Source: Sphingomonas naphthae (GTDB lineage Bacteria; Pseudomonadota; Alphaproteobacteria; Sphingomonadales; Sphingomonadaceae). From it: a DNA stretch of 64,000 bases. The stretch covers positions 930,001-994,000 of the forward strand of contig NZ_CP117411.1 of NCBI RefSeq assembly GCF_028607085.1, read 5' to 3'. Of this stretch, positions 43,070 to 52,764 are shown in pieces; the first letter of the stretch is position 1, and each line of letters begins with the position of its first letter. The translations under genes were made by a program, and so were the position numbers. The notes beneath the pieces are model-generated. The model was not told the origin of the DNA. It saw nothing but the letters and a program-made list of their open reading frames with translations, and did not search any database.

Positions 43070-44252
43070 TCACGCCGAGCGCCCGGTAGGTCGCCGTCAG
43101 AAGGCGTGACAGGCGCTCGTCCGCGATGCGCGGATCATCGACGACCATGCGGTTCGGCGTATAGGCGAAGCTCAGGCGAAGTTCGGGATCGGCGAAAGCG
43201 ATCGCGCCGCCCCAGCCCGAGTGGCCGAAGGTAGACCGGTTTGGCCCCATACGGCCGCCGGTGGCCAGTTGGTAGCCGGCCGAAAGCCGGCGATAATTGC
43301 CCGTGGCCTCGTCGATGCCGTCGATCCGTTCCAGTGAAGCGGCGGCGATCGTGTCCGGCGACAACAACCGGACATTGCCCAGTTGCCCACCGTTTGCCAG
43401 CAATGCGTAAAGACGGGCGAGACCGCGTGCGTTGGCCATGATGCCGCCTGCCGGTAGGCCGCCCTCCTGCCAATCCCGCTGGTTCGCCCAAGCGGCGGCC
43501 AGCGGGGGATTGAGCACTGCCGCGTCGAATGCCTCCTGATTGGGCACCACCTGTAGTGAATATTGCCGGTCGCCGGACGGGGGAATGGTCTCGGTCAGCC
43601 GAGACGCCTCCGCCACGGGCAGGCCCATGAAGATGTCCAGCGACAACGGCCCCGCCAGTTCCTGACGGAAGAATTCGGCGACCGTGCGGCCGTCGACCCG
43701 GCGGACCAGTTCATCCGCCAGAACGCCGATCGACAGGGCGTGATAGCCCCATGCCGAGCCGGGCGTGAAGAAGGGCTTTTCCAGCGCCAGCAGCCGCGCC
43801 ACGGTGTGATGGCCGTAATAATCCTCGATGGTGATCGGCGTCCGCACGCCGCAGATGCCGGCCTGATGCGACATCATCTCCGCCACAGTGACCCGGCCTT
43901 TGCCCTCCGCCGCGAATTCCGGCCAGTAATCGGCGACCGGCCGCTCGTGATCCAGCTTGCCGTGTTCGACGAGCAGGGCGATGCAGGTCGCGGTGACGCC
44001 CTTCGATGCCGACCATATCGCGAACAGGCTGTCGCGATCGACCGGGCAGGTGCCGGCCTCGTCGGCATGGCCGCCCCACAGATCGACGACGATCTCCCCG
44101 CCCACGGTGATGGCGACCGCCGCGCCGATGTCGGCCCCGGTGGCGAGATGCTCCTGAAAGACCGTGGCGACATCCTCGAAGCCGGCCGCGACATAGGGGG
44201 CTGGGCTGATCGGCGGGGCGATCCGCTCTGGCATATCCATCTGGTTCAGCAT
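43053..44252 (-). CDS. serine hydrolase, class C beta-lactamase/esterase fold
   Basis: The 399-residue product has the beta-lactamase-like esterase pattern: the nucleophile motif SASKG (SxxK) near residue 87, GYHALSIGVLADELVRRVDG near 168 with the Tyr of the YxN-like element, and FGHSGWGGAIAFADP near 335 at the place of the KTG box. Such proteins are usually esterases or lactone hydrolases rather than lactamases. No signal peptide is seen, so it is cytosolic. It lies 58 bases after the MFS gene on the same strand. A close paralogue is at 55418-56608. Confidence 0.88.
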   Translation of the reverse strand: MLNQMDMPERIAPPISPAPYVAAGFEDVATVFQEHLATGADIGAAVAITVGGEIVVDLWGGHADEAGTCPVDRDSLFAIWSASKGVTATCIALLVEHGKLDHERPVADYWPEFAAEGKGRVTVAEMMSHQAGICGVRTPITIEDYYGHHTVARLLALEKPFFTPGSAWGYHALSIGVLADELVRRVDGRTVAEFFRQELAGPLSLDIFMGLPVAEASRLTETIPPSGDRQYSLQVVPNQEAFDAAVLNPPLAAAWANQRDWQEGGLPAGGIMANARGLARLYALLANGGQLGNVRLLSPDTIAAASLERIDGIDEATGNYRRLSAGYQLATGGRMGPNRSTFGHSGWGGAIAFADPELRLSFAYTPNRMVVDDPRIADERLSRLLTATYRALGVTAPFI

Positions 44253-44310
44253 CTCGGATCCTCGGATTGATGGCCTCAGGCGTTCGCGCCGGCTGGGGCG
44301 GGGCAATGCG

Positions 44311-45588
44311 TCAGTGAGAGACGGTGTGGCGGGTTTCGAAGCGATACGGCCCGAGCCGCGTGGCGAGCAGCGCGGCAAGGGCCGTCAGCGAGACGCAGGC
44401 GAGGATCGCGAGGTGATAGCTGCCGAAATGATCGAAGATCGCACCCGAAAGATAGGAGGCACAGCCGCCGGAAATCCCGAAGACGCCGAACATCCAGCCA
44501 TAGATCGCGCCGAACTCCCGGTGGCCGAAATAGCGCGATGTGAAATAGGCGATCATGTCGATTTCCGACCCGAAGGCCAGGCCGATCAGCAGCACGGCGA
44601 AGGGCGCCGTGACCGGGCCGGGGAGCAGCAGGAGGATGCCGGCCGAGGCGACGATCGGCACCAGCACCGCGATGATCGGCCCTCTGGCGCGATCCAGCGC
44701 GAAGCCGACGAGCAGCCGCGCCGCCATCGAGGCCAGACCGAGGATCGAGGCGATCGCCACCGCGCGGGCCGGGGAGGCACCGGCATGGTGGAACAGCGGG
44801 ATGAGGTGGCTCGTCATCCCGACGATCCCAAGTGTCAGCGCGGTACCGAGGATGATGAGCAGCCAGAAGGTCCGGGTCCGCGCCGCCTGATGGAGCGTCA
44901 GGCCGTCCAGCTCATCCTTTCCTGCATGCGTGACGGCCGGGGTCGCCGCAGCGTCGGCCGACGGCCCCAGCAGGAACCAGACGATGGGCGCGGCGGCGAA
45001 CGACATCGCGCCGAGCGCATGATAGGCGAACCGCCAGCCGCCCTGCTCGATCAGCCATTGCGTCGCGAGCGGCACCCAGAAGGCGCCCAGACCGATACCG
45101 GCGAACGCCACGCCGAGCGCGATGCCGCGCGCCGCGAAGAAATTGTCGTTGATCGGCTTCGTCAGAGCGGCGGCGGTCGCCCCGGTTCCGGCGATGCTCG
45201 TGATGAAATAGATCAACCAGAAGGGGAGAAGGTGGATCAGATCGGGCGCCGACGCCAGCAGCGTACCGTACACCAGCAGCGATAATACCGCGACGCGCCG
45301 CGCCCCAAAGCGATCGGACAACGCACCCCAGCGCGCGCCGCCGAGCAGGACGGCCAGCCCGAAGGCGGTGATGCCCAGCGACAGATAGCTGCGCGACCAG
45401 CCATATTCGGCCTCCAGCGGGCCGATCAGCGCGCCATGGCTATATCCGAGGGTCGAGGCGGCCCCTGTACTCAGGCCGATGACGACCGCCAGCAGCGCGC
45501 GCCAGTGCGAGCGGAATTCCGCCACCTTCGCGGACGACCCCGAAGAGGGCCGCGCCTCGCCGTCGATGGAAGGCGCGATATCGCTCAA
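44311..45588 (-). CDS. MFS transporter (monocarboxylate/oxalate-formate antiporter type)
   Basis: The 425-residue product has twelve membrane segments: TLGYSHGALIGPLEAEYGWS near the first helix, GALSDRFGARRVAVLS for the loop motif, and EIDMIAYFTSRYFGHREFG in the C-terminal half. It resembles MCT/OFA-type carriers of small carboxylates. The start is taken as TTG 45588, overlapping the SDR stop (TTGA). It is a paralogue of the MFS at 54216-55439; both carry the GYSxGAL and SExDMIAYFxSRYFG stretches and both are next to a serine hydrolase of the same subfamily. Confidence 0.85.
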   Translation of the reverse strand: MSDIAPSIDGEARPSSGSSAKVAEFRSHWRALLAVVIGLSTGAASTLGYSHGALIGPLEAEYGWSRSYLSLGITAFGLAVLLGGARWGALSDRFGARRVAVLSLLVYGTLLASAPDLIHLLPFWLIYFITSIAGTGATAAALTKPINDNFFAARGIALGVAFAGIGLGAFWVPLATQWLIEQGGWRFAYHALGAMSFAAAPIVWFLLGPSADAAATPAVTHAGKDELDGLTLHQAARTRTFWLLIILGTALTLGIVGMTSHLIPLFHHAGASPARAVAIASILGLASMAARLLVGFALDRARGPIIAVLVPIVASAGILLLLPGPVTAPFAVLLIGLAFGSEIDMIAYFTSRYFGHREFGAIYGWMFGVFGISGGCASYLSGAIFDHFGSYHLAILACVSLTALAALLATRLGPYRFETRHTVSH

Positions 45589-46388
45589 AACAGCCCGCCA
45601 TCGATGGGGATGAGCGCCCCGGAGACGTATGATCCCAGGTCGGTGACCAGAAACTCGATGACCCCCGCGCAATCGTCCGGCGTGCCGAACCGCTGGAGCG
45701 AGATTTTCGACTTGGTATCGCTGCCCAGCGCGTCGTGGATCGGCGCCGTCCGGCCGGTGCGGATGATGCCGGGCGCGATGCAGTTGGCGGTGATGCCGAA
45801 CGGGCCGAGTTCCTGCGCCAGATAGCGAGTATAGGCTTCGATCCCGCCCTTGGCCGCGCCATAATGGGCATAGCCGCCGCCCATCTCGGGGCGCTTGGCG
45901 GCGAGGCTGGACGTGGTAACGATCCTGCCGGATCGCTGCGCTTTCATGATGGTGGCGGCGGCGCGGCAGGTGTACATCGTGCCGTAAAGATTGCGCCTGA
46001 TGACGGCGTCCAGCACCTCGTCCTCCAGTACGCTTCCACCGGTTTCGGCCAGACCGCCCATGCCGCCGCCGGCGTTGCAGACGACGATGTCCACCCGGCC
46101 GAACGTCTCGGCGACCTGCGTGACCGCTGCTGTCACCAGATCGGGTTGGGTCACATCGACCTCGATCCCGACGCTCCGGCAACCCATGGCCTCGACTTCG
46201 GCCATGGCCGTGTCGGCGGTCATCGCCGACTTCTCCTGCTCGAACGCCTCGAACGAGCGGAGATCGGCGTCGAGGATCGCGACATCTGCGCCCAGCGACG
46301 CCAGCCGGAGCGCATAGGCCCGGCCGAGGCCCCGCGCCGCGCCCGTCACGATGGCGCATTGTCCGGCCAGTTTGTGCTGAAGCTCCAT
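45585..46388 (-). CDS. short-chain dehydrogenase/reductase (SDR)
   Basis: The 267-residue classical SDR has GAARGLG near residue 15, CNAGG near 100, TTSSLA for the catalytic Ser, and YGAAK for the Tyr-Lys pair, ending SGALIPIDGGLF. ATG 46388 (MELQHKL) is preferred over 46406 because GGAGAGACGGGA stands right before it. Its stop overlaps the TTG start of the MFS gene. It may act on an alcohol of the same substrate that the neighbouring VOC protein and hydrolase handle. Confidence 0.88.
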   Translation of the reverse strand: MELQHKLAGQCAIVTGAARGLGRAYALRLASLGADVAILDADLRSFEAFEQEKSAMTADTAMAEVEAMGCRSVGIEVDVTQPDLVTAAVTQVAETFGRVDIVVCNAGGGMGGLAETGGSVLEDEVLDAVIRRNLYGTMYTCRAAATIMKAQRSGRIVTTSSLAAKRPEMGGGYAHYGAAKGGIEAYTRYLAQELGPFGITANCIAPGIIRTGRTAPIHDALGSDTKSKISLQRFGTPDDCAGVIEFLVTDLGSYVSGALIPIDGGLF

Positions 46389-46447
46389 TCCCGTCTCTCC
46401 AATCATTCGTCTGATATTCGTGCCTGCCGGGCGCCGATCGCTTGGTG

Positions 46448-47023
46448 CTACGACAGGATCACGTCACTGGGGGCGGGCTGGTCGTAGACCAGTGACCGGC
46501 CATCCCATTCAGCAGCGCATGTCCGCATGAAAGCGTAGAAGGCGTCGCTCGCCGGCAACAGCTCGATATATTCCTCGATCGCGTGCGGCGCGCCCTCGCG
46601 GCGGACCATGACGCACCGGGCGCCGCGTGGCGTTACCCCATAATGCAGGCTTTCGAGGCCATCGCTGCGAAGCGTCTCCGCCACCGCGTCGAAATCGCGC
46701 ACGCCGAAGCCGAGATGGTGGAGGCCGTATCCCTGCCGATCGACCACCTCGCGGAAGATCGAGGGCATCTCCGGGCGCGGGCATGCGAGTTCGTACATCA
46801 TGTCGCCGGCATAACCCAGCGCCACACGGGTGCCCATCGGTGTCGGCCGGCCACGATAGAGCGTCCGGTCGAGGTGGGCCGGCGGCTCCTTGTAGAGGAA
46901 CCACGGGCCGGCCCCGAAAATCCGCGAATGGTCGGCCATGGCGGCCTCGAGATCCTCGACCACGAAGCAGAGCTGGATCAGCTTCGCCTGAATTCTGGTC
47001 GAGGGTGAGGCCGGAATGGTCAT
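46448..47023 (-). CDS. VOC-superfamily (glyoxalase/dioxygenase fold) protein
   Basis: The 191-residue product shows two beta-alpha-beta-beta-beta VOC modules: QLCFVVEDLEAAMADHSRIFG near residue 17 and LHHLGFGVRDFDAVAETLRSDG near 100, with metal-ligand candidates His101/His102 and Glu in IEEYIELLP. It is close to methylmalonyl-CoA-epimerase-like and ring-cleavage-type VOC proteins, but the reaction cannot be read from sequence. It is 59 bases upstream of the SDR and 60 bases downstream of the TonB receptor, all on the minus strand. Confidence 0.82.
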   Translation of the reverse strand: MTIPASPSTRIQAKLIQLCFVVEDLEAAMADHSRIFGAGPWFLYKEPPAHLDRTLYRGRPTPMGTRVALGYAGDMMYELACPRPEMPSIFREVVDRQGYGLHHLGFGVRDFDAVAETLRSDGLESLHYGVTPRGARCVMVRREGAPHAIEEYIELLPASDAFYAFMRTCAAEWDGRSLVYDQPAPSDVILS

Positions 47024-47083
47024 AGGTCGCGATGTCCTTCGATCGATGGGCGGAGTGGGGGGAGAGCGGCGGGCCCCCCGCCC

Positions 47084-49207
47084 TCAGATTTCCAGTTCGA
47101 ACTGCACGCCGATCGTGCGCGGGCGGAGGCGGTCGGCATAATCGTTCACCGGCTGGGGACCGACGCGGCGGACACGGCCGTAATCGTCGGTGATGTTGTC
47201 GGCGAAGAGGGAGACGTTCCAGCCCTTAGTGGACGTGAGCTTGATCTCGGTGTCCACCTTGGTCGTGTTGTTGCCGTACAGCAGGGTGAACCCCGACGTA
47301 TTGTAGATCTTCGACATGTGGGTGAGCGCGGTCGACAGGCGCAGGCGGAAATCTTCGGATACCGCGAAAGCATAACCGGCCTGGGCCGTCGCGGTCATCT
47401 TCGCCGATTCGGGCAGCCTGGACGATTTGCGGAACAGCACCGCCGTGCCCGAGATGATGTCCTGATCGAATTCGAGATTGTTCACGCTGATCGTGCCACC
47501 GAAATCGAAGCCGCGTGCCGGGCGCACGGTGACCGCGAGATCGGCGCCTAGGCCGCTTGCCGAGCCCGAGTTGATCGCCTGGTTGACGCCGAACTGACCC
47601 GCCGGCGTCTGGACGATGACGTTGAGGACCTGAACCGTGTCCTTCCAGTCGATATAGTAAAGCGCGGTGTCGAACTCGAACAGGCCGTCGGCAAGGCGCC
47701 CCTTCGCGCCGATCTCGTAATTGTGGAGGCGATCGGGCCGCACGGATTGGGCGGCATTGGTGATCCGCAGGACTTGGCCGTTCTGGCTGAAGCCGCTGCG
47801 GAAGCCTTGCGAATAGCTGGCGTAGAGCGACAGCGCCGTGTTCGGCCGGAACGCGATCACGGCGCGCGGCGTCACGGCGTCGAAATTCTCGCGCCGATCC
47901 GGGAGCAGCGGCCCGGCGACCCAGTAGGAAGTTTCGTGGTAGCTAGTCTTGTCCTTGAAGTAGCGCAGCCCGCCCGTCACCGTCAGCCGATCGTCGAGGA
48001 ACTTGCGGCTGATCTCGCCAAACACGGCGTAAGACTTCGATCCATAATCGAAATCCAGGGTCAGGCCTGAGAAGAGCGTATCGAAATTCTGCCGCTGATT
48101 GTCCTGCGCATCGCGGTAGATGCCGCCGATCGACCATCCCCACGGGCCGTCATTGCTCGAAACCGCGCGAACCTCCTGCGACCACAATCTGGCCCCCAAC
48201 TCGGTCAGATGGCGGGCGCCACCGACGGGCGCGTCGATGATGCTCGAATTCTTGAACTTGATGTGGCTGGTGGCGCTGAGGAGCGAGAAGGTCGGGAAGT
48301 CGTAGGAGACCGTCAGCCCGTAAGCGTCGAAATCGGTGCTGGCCGGCTGGCGGAAGCGGGCGAGCCAGGTCTTGTCGTCACGCGAATTGTTCGATGAGCC
48401 GATGTCGTTACGGTTGATCCAGATCAGGCCCTCGACATTCAGATTGTCGACCGGCTCGGCATTGGCCTTGAGCCGCAGGTTCTTGGTCTTGCTGTCGTTG
48501 ACATTCTTGATGCCGGGGATCGGCAGGTCGATCCAGCCCGCATAGTCCGAATAGCCGCCGACCGCGCGCACGGCGAGGCGGCCCGGCACGATCGGGATGT
48601 TGACCGCCACGTCGCCGCGCAGATTGTCGCCGCCGTAGCGCGTGCTCGATGCCGAGCCGCGCGCCTTGAGCTGAAATTCGTTGAGGTTTGCATCCCGCGT
48701 CAGGACGCGGACCACGCCGTTGAGCGCGCTGGAGCCGTAGAGCGTACCCTGCGGGCCGCGCAGGATTTCGACGCGCTCCATGTCATAGGCATTCGCGTCC
48801 GGCGACACGGGGAAGCGGGCAAAGGCGAAGGGGATTTCATCGAGATAATAGCCGACGACGCTGCTGCCGTTGAACAGTGACGGGTTGGACGAGACGCCAC
48901 GGACCGAGAATTTGGTCATGCCGCCCTGGAAGGAGTTATAACTCGTGATGCCGGGCACCGCGCGGAGCGCGTCGTTGACGCTTAGCACGGCGCTGGATTC
49001 GAGTGCGACGCCACCGAGAGCCGTCACGGATGCCGGAACATTCCGCAGCGATTCCGAGCGTTTCTGGGCAGTGACGACGATCTCCTGCACCGGGAGCTCG
49101 CCATTGGCTGGCGCCGCAGGGGTGGCCGAGGTCTGGGCCAGAGCGGGGGCCGCCAGCAGCGTGGCGCCCGCCGTGGAGCACAGCCAGAGTGAAATCCTGT
49201 TCTTCAT
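47084..49207 (-). CDS. TonB-dependent outer-membrane receptor
   Basis: The 707-residue product begins with a signal peptide ending AAPALA near residue 24, has the TonB-box-like EIVVTAQKRSESL, the plug (LSVNDALRAVPGITSYNSFQ, ILRGPQGTLYGSSALNGVVR) and a beta barrel ending in IGVQFELEI, with the C-terminal aromatic close to the end. GGGAGGG precedes ATG 49207. It leads the minus-strand series receptor-VOC-SDR-MFS-hydrolase, a substrate-uptake operon, and is divergent from the thiamine-diphosphate enzyme gene. Confidence 0.92.
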   Translation of the reverse strand: MKNRISLWLCSTAGATLLAAPALAQTSATPAAPANGELPVQEIVVTAQKRSESLRNVPASVTALGGVALESSAVLSVNDALRAVPGITSYNSFQGGMTKFSVRGVSSNPSLFNGSSVVGYYLDEIPFAFARFPVSPDANAYDMERVEILRGPQGTLYGSSALNGVVRVLTRDANLNEFQLKARGSASSTRYGGDNLRGDVAVNIPIVPGRLAVRAVGGYSDYAGWIDLPIPGIKNVNDSKTKNLRLKANAEPVDNLNVEGLIWINRNDIGSSNNSRDDKTWLARFRQPASTDFDAYGLTVSYDFPTFSLLSATSHIKFKNSSIIDAPVGGARHLTELGARLWSQEVRAVSSNDGPWGWSIGGIYRDAQDNQRQNFDTLFSGLTLDFDYGSKSYAVFGEISRKFLDDRLTVTGGLRYFKDKTSYHETSYWVAGPLLPDRRENFDAVTPRAVIAFRPNTALSLYASYSQGFRSGFSQNGQVLRITNAAQSVRPDRLHNYEIGAKGRLADGLFEFDTALYYIDWKDTVQVLNVIVQTPAGQFGVNQAINSGSASGLGADLAVTVRPARGFDFGGTISVNNLEFDQDIISGTAVLFRKSSRLPESAKMTATAQAGYAFAVSEDFRLRLSTALTHMSKIYNTSGFTLLYGNNTTKVDTEIKLTSTKGWNVSLFADNITDDYGRVRRVGPQPVNDYADRLRPRTIGVQFELEI

Positions 49208-49561
49208 CGCATCCCTCCCGGATTGCCGAGCTTGTTCTCTTTGCGGGGCAGGGCGGCATGCGCCGTTCTCCTGCCTTGGCCGGCCTATCACCACAGACCG
49301 GCCGGGTCGGGCAAATGCCTAGTCTTCCCGGCCTATTCCTGCCGGGAATGGCGAATTCGAGCCATGAAAGAAGGGGATGGGGCTTCGCTAAAAGGAATTG
49401 GACGCCGGGTCCCGCCGTGCCCCAGATCGAAGCCCGAAGATCAGGTCGGGCCAGCGTCCGCCCGACCCTGACAGCGGGCGAGCATCGCCCGCCGATGCGA
49501 AGCGCGAGGGGCGGGCCGACCGGTCGCCAGCCGCCTTCGATGGCTTGTGGAGAGGGCATTG
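49208..49561. other. 354-bp divergent promoter region with inverted repeat
   Basis: No gene is seen between the receptor (49207, minus) and the thiamine-diphosphate enzyme (49562, plus). It holds a perfect 8-bp inverted repeat TTCCCGGC (49325-49332) / GCCGGGAA (49341-49348) with an 8-base spacer, a candidate operator for one or both of the divergent operons. Confidence 0.5.
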
Positions 49562-51265
49562 ATGAAGGTTTCCGACGTCGTCGCCGCCGCCTTGCAGCGG
49601 CATGGCATCAGCCTGTTCTTCGGGCAGAGCAATCCGATCTCGTTCAGCATCTCGGCCGAAGAGGCGGGGATGCGCCAGATTTTCTACCGCACGGAGAATG
49701 CCGGCGGCGTGATGGCCGATGGCTATTCGCGGATCACCCGCAAGATCAGCGTTCTCGTCGCGCAAAACGGCCCGGCCGCGACGCTCGCGGTCGCGCCGAT
49801 GTCGGAGGCGTTGACGGCATCGCTGCCGATGTTGGTGCTGGTGCAGGAGGTTCCGGCGTCGCTCAGGGATCGCAACGCCTTTCAGGAACTCGATCACTTC
49901 GCTTTGTTCGCGGGCGTCTCGAAATGGGTGCGCCGCCTCGACGACCCGGCTCGGGCGGACGATTATGTCGATCTGGCGATCACGGTCGCTAATTCGGGGC
50001 GCCCCGGCCCCGTGGTGCTGCTGCTCCCCCGCGACGTCCTCGACATGGAGGCGAAGCCGGCGCGGTTCGCCCGTTCGCGGAGCAGCGGTACATTTCCGCT
50101 CGATCGCACGCGGCCTGATCCCGAAAGCGTCCGCGCCGCCGTCGATGCGCTCGCCACCGCGCGATCGCCGCTGATCGTGGCGGGCGGCGGCGTCCATCTG
50201 TCGGGGGCCGCGCAGGAATTGCAGCGGCTGGCCGAGATCGGCCAGATCCCGGTCGTCACCACCAACATGGGCAAGGGCGGGATTGGGGAGGACCATCCCC
50301 TGTCGCTCGGCGTCGCCGCCAACGTCACGGGCGAGAACGGGCCGGCCCATTTCCATATCCCGCTGATCGCGGGGGCGGATGTCGTGCTGTTCGTCGGTTC
50401 GCGCACGAATGAGAACGGCACCGATGGCTGGACCCTCACGTCGCCCGAGGCGACCTACATCCACATCGACGTCGATAGCCTGGAAGTGGGACGCAATTAC
50501 GAGGCGATCCGCCTCGTCGGCGATGCCCTGCTGGCGCTTCAAGACGTGTCGGACGGGCTCGCACGGGCCGATCTGTCGCAGCGCACCGCCGGGGCCGCGT
50601 CGCTGCTGACCACGATCTCCGAGGGGCGCCGCCGACATAAGGAAGTGATGGCACCGATCTTCCGGTCGGATCAAACGCCGATCCTGCCCCAGCGCATGCT
50701 CGCCGAACTCGATGCGCTGCTCACCGCCGACGATATCGTTGTGGCGGACGCGAGCTATGCCTCGATCTGGGTGTCGAGCTACCTCACCGCCAAGCGGACC
50801 GGGCAGCGCTTCCTCCTGCCGCGCGGCATGGCGGGGCTTGGCTGGGGCATGCCGCTCGGCATGGGGGCCAAGCTGGCCTCGCCGGCATCGCGGGTCGTGG
50901 CGATCGTGGGCGACGGCGGCTTCGCCCATGTCTGGTCGGAGATCGAGACGGCGGTTCGGGAGAATATCCCGGTCGTCGTCATCCTGCTGAACAACGGGCT
51001 GCTGGGCTATCAGCGCCACGCCGAGAACCTCTTCTACGGCAAGACCTCGTCGGCGATCGCCTTCGCGCCGGTGGACCATGCGGCCGTCGCCCGCGCGGCC
51101 GGTGCGCTCGGTGTCAGGATCGAGGATCCCGCCGATCTGCGCGGCGCGCTCGAGGCGGCGCTCGCCGCCGATACGCTGACGGTACTCGATGTGATCGTCG
51201 ATGCCGACGCTTATGCGCCCTCGAAATTGTGGGACGGCAACGCCGCGAAGATGAACCTGAAATAA
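49562..51265 (+). CDS. thiamine-diphosphate-dependent enzyme (acetolactate synthase/benzoylformate decarboxylase family)
   Basis: The 567-residue product has the three-domain layout of the pyruvate-decarboxylase family: the N-terminal Pyr domain with the activating Glu in RTENAGGVMADGYSRI, a central domain (PLIVAGGGVHLSGAAQ) and the C-terminal PP domain with the ThDP motif GDGGFAHVWSEIETAV followed by LLNN. Two downstream aldehyde dehydrogenases favour a 2-oxo-acid decarboxylase giving an aldehyde, or a lyase acting on an acyloin. ATG 49562 is preferred over GTG 49547 because GAGAGG stands 7 bases upstream. Confidence 0.87.
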   Translation: MKVSDVVAAALQRHGISLFFGQSNPISFSISAEEAGMRQIFYRTENAGGVMADGYSRITRKISVLVAQNGPAATLAVAPMSEALTASLPMLVLVQEVPASLRDRNAFQELDHFALFAGVSKWVRRLDDPARADDYVDLAITVANSGRPGPVVLLLPRDVLDMEAKPARFARSRSSGTFPLDRTRPDPESVRAAVDALATARSPLIVAGGGVHLSGAAQELQRLAEIGQIPVVTTNMGKGGIGEDHPLSLGVAANVTGENGPAHFHIPLIAGADVVLFVGSRTNENGTDGWTLTSPEATYIHIDVDSLEVGRNYEAIRLVGDALLALQDVSDGLARADLSQRTAGAASLLTTISEGRRRHKEVMAPIFRSDQTPILPQRMLAELDALLTADDIVVADASYASIWVSSYLTAKRTGQRFLLPRGMAGLGWGMPLGMGAKLASPASRVVAIVGDGGFAHVWSEIETAVRENIPVVVILLNNGLLGYQRHAENLFYGKTSSAIAFAPVDHAAVARAAGALGVRIEDPADLRGALEAALAADTLTVLDVIVDADAYAPSKLWDGNAAKMNLK

Positions 51266-51322
51266 CCCTGCCCACGATCCCGGCCGGCTGCAAAACATAA
51301 GATGTGCGGAGCGGAACTGACC

Positions 51323-52744
51323 ATGGCGAACATGCGCGACTTCGTGATGACGATCGACGGGCGATCCGTCACGACCGACGGGCGGCTGCCCGTCGTCAAT
51401 CCGGCGACCGAGGAGGTTTTCGCGCATGCGCCGCACGGTTCGCCCGGCGATGTCGACGCAGCGGTCGCGGCGGCCAAGGCGGCCTTTCCCGCCTGGGCCG
51501 CGCTGCCGCTGGCGGAGCGGCAGCGCTATCTGCGCGCGATCGGGGATTGCATCGCCGAACATCGCGACGAACTCATCGAAATCCTGATCCACGAACAGGG
51601 CAAGCCGCGCGGCAATGCCAGCGGCGAGGTGGATGGCTCGATCTACTGGTGTCACGCCTTGTCGGAGCAGGATATCCCGGTCCAGGTGATCGAGGACAGC
51701 GCCGAACGGTCGGTCGAAGTCCATCATCTTCCGCTAGGTGTCGTGGCGGCAATATCGGCGTGGAATTATCCGCTGATGATCGTGGCGTTCAAGATCGCCC
51801 CCGCGCTGCTCGCCGGCAATACGCTGGTCGTCAAACCTTCGCCCTTCACCCCCTTGGCCACGCTCCGGCTGGGGGAGTTGCTCCAGCCGATCCTCCCGCC
51901 CGGCGTCGTGAATGTCGTGTCCGGCGAAGATGATATCGGCCCGGCACTCACATCGCATCCCGATGTCGCCAAGATATCCTTCACAGGATCGACCGCCACC
52001 GGACGCAAGATCATGCAGAGCGCTTCGGCCACGTTGAAGCGATTGACACTGGAGCTGGGCGGTAACGATGCCGCCATCGTGCTGCCCGACGTGGATATCG
52101 GCAAGACCGTCGAAGCCCTGTTTTGGGGCGCTTTCCAGAACAGCGGTCAGCTTTGCGTGGCGGCCAAGCGCATCTATGTCCACGCCGACATCTACGACGC
52201 TTTCCTGGCGGCTTTCGTAGCGTTTGCCGATGGGGTGCCGCTCGGCAGCGGCGTTGATCCGGCCGTAAAGTTGGGGCCGGTCCAAAACCGCATGCAATAT
52301 GACAAGGTGCGTGGGCTGATCGCGTCATCGCGCGAAGCGGGGCACAGGTTCGCGCTGGGCGGTGAGGAGCGCCATGGTCCCGGATTTTTCGTCCCCGTCA
52401 CCGTGATCGACAATCCACCGGACGATGCCGCGGTTGTGACCGAGGAGGCGTTCGGCCCGGTGGTTCCGTTCCTGAAGTTCGCCGACGTCGACGAGGCTAT
52501 TGCGCGCGCCAACGACAGCCCCTTCGGCCTAGCCGCCTCGATCTGGACGAAAGATTGGGAGTTGGCACGCGGCATCGCTGGTCGGCTCGAGACCGGAACG
52601 GTGTGGATCAACGAGATCCACAGCATGTCGCCCGATCGGGTGTTCGCCGGGCGCAAACAATCCGGGCTGGGCGCCGAACACGGCCTGGCCGGCCTGCTTG
52701 AATTCACCAGCCCGCAGGCGGTCGTCATCAACAAGGCCGCCTGA
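51323..52744 (+). CDS. aldehyde dehydrogenase (NAD(P)-dependent)
   Basis: The 473-residue product is an ALDH-superfamily enzyme: AAISAWNYPLMIVAFKIAPA near 146, KISFTGSTATGRKIM near 213, the general-base Glu in TLELGGNDAAIV, the catalytic Cys in FQNSGQLCVAAKRIYV near 276, and EEAFGPVVPFLKF near 373. The start is uncertain between ATG 51302 and ATG 51323. It lies 57 bases after the thiamine-diphosphate enzyme and probably oxidises its aldehyde product. The second ALDH follows after 20 bases. Confidence 0.9.
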   Translation: MANMRDFVMTIDGRSVTTDGRLPVVNPATEEVFAHAPHGSPGDVDAAVAAAKAAFPAWAALPLAERQRYLRAIGDCIAEHRDELIEILIHEQGKPRGNASGEVDGSIYWCHALSEQDIPVQVIEDSAERSVEVHHLPLGVVAAISAWNYPLMIVAFKIAPALLAGNTLVVKPSPFTPLATLRLGELLQPILPPGVVNVVSGEDDIGPALTSHPDVAKISFTGSTATGRKIMQSASATLKRLTLELGGNDAAIVLPDVDIGKTVEALFWGAFQNSGQLCVAAKRIYVHADIYDAFLAAFVAFADGVPLGSGVDPAVKLGPVQNRMQYDKVRGLIASSREAGHRFALGGEERHGPGFFVPVTVIDNPPDDAAVVTEEAFGPVVPFLKFADVDEAIARANDSPFGLAASIWTKDWELARGIAGRLETGTVWINEIHSMSPDRVFAGRKQSGLGAEHGLAGLLEFTSPQAVVINKAA

Positions 52745-52764
52745 GGCGATAAGAGGATCATGGC

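Noticed and set aside
43053-44252. Antibiotic-resistance beta-lactamase
   Set aside because: SxxK is present, but no signal peptide and no true KTG box are seen, and the neighbours are catabolic. An esterase role is more likely.
49388-51727. Open frame of 779 codons on the minus strand opposite the ThDP enzyme
   Set aside because: The plus strand carries all ThDP-family motifs in order; the antisense translation has no recognisable fold and only composition bias.
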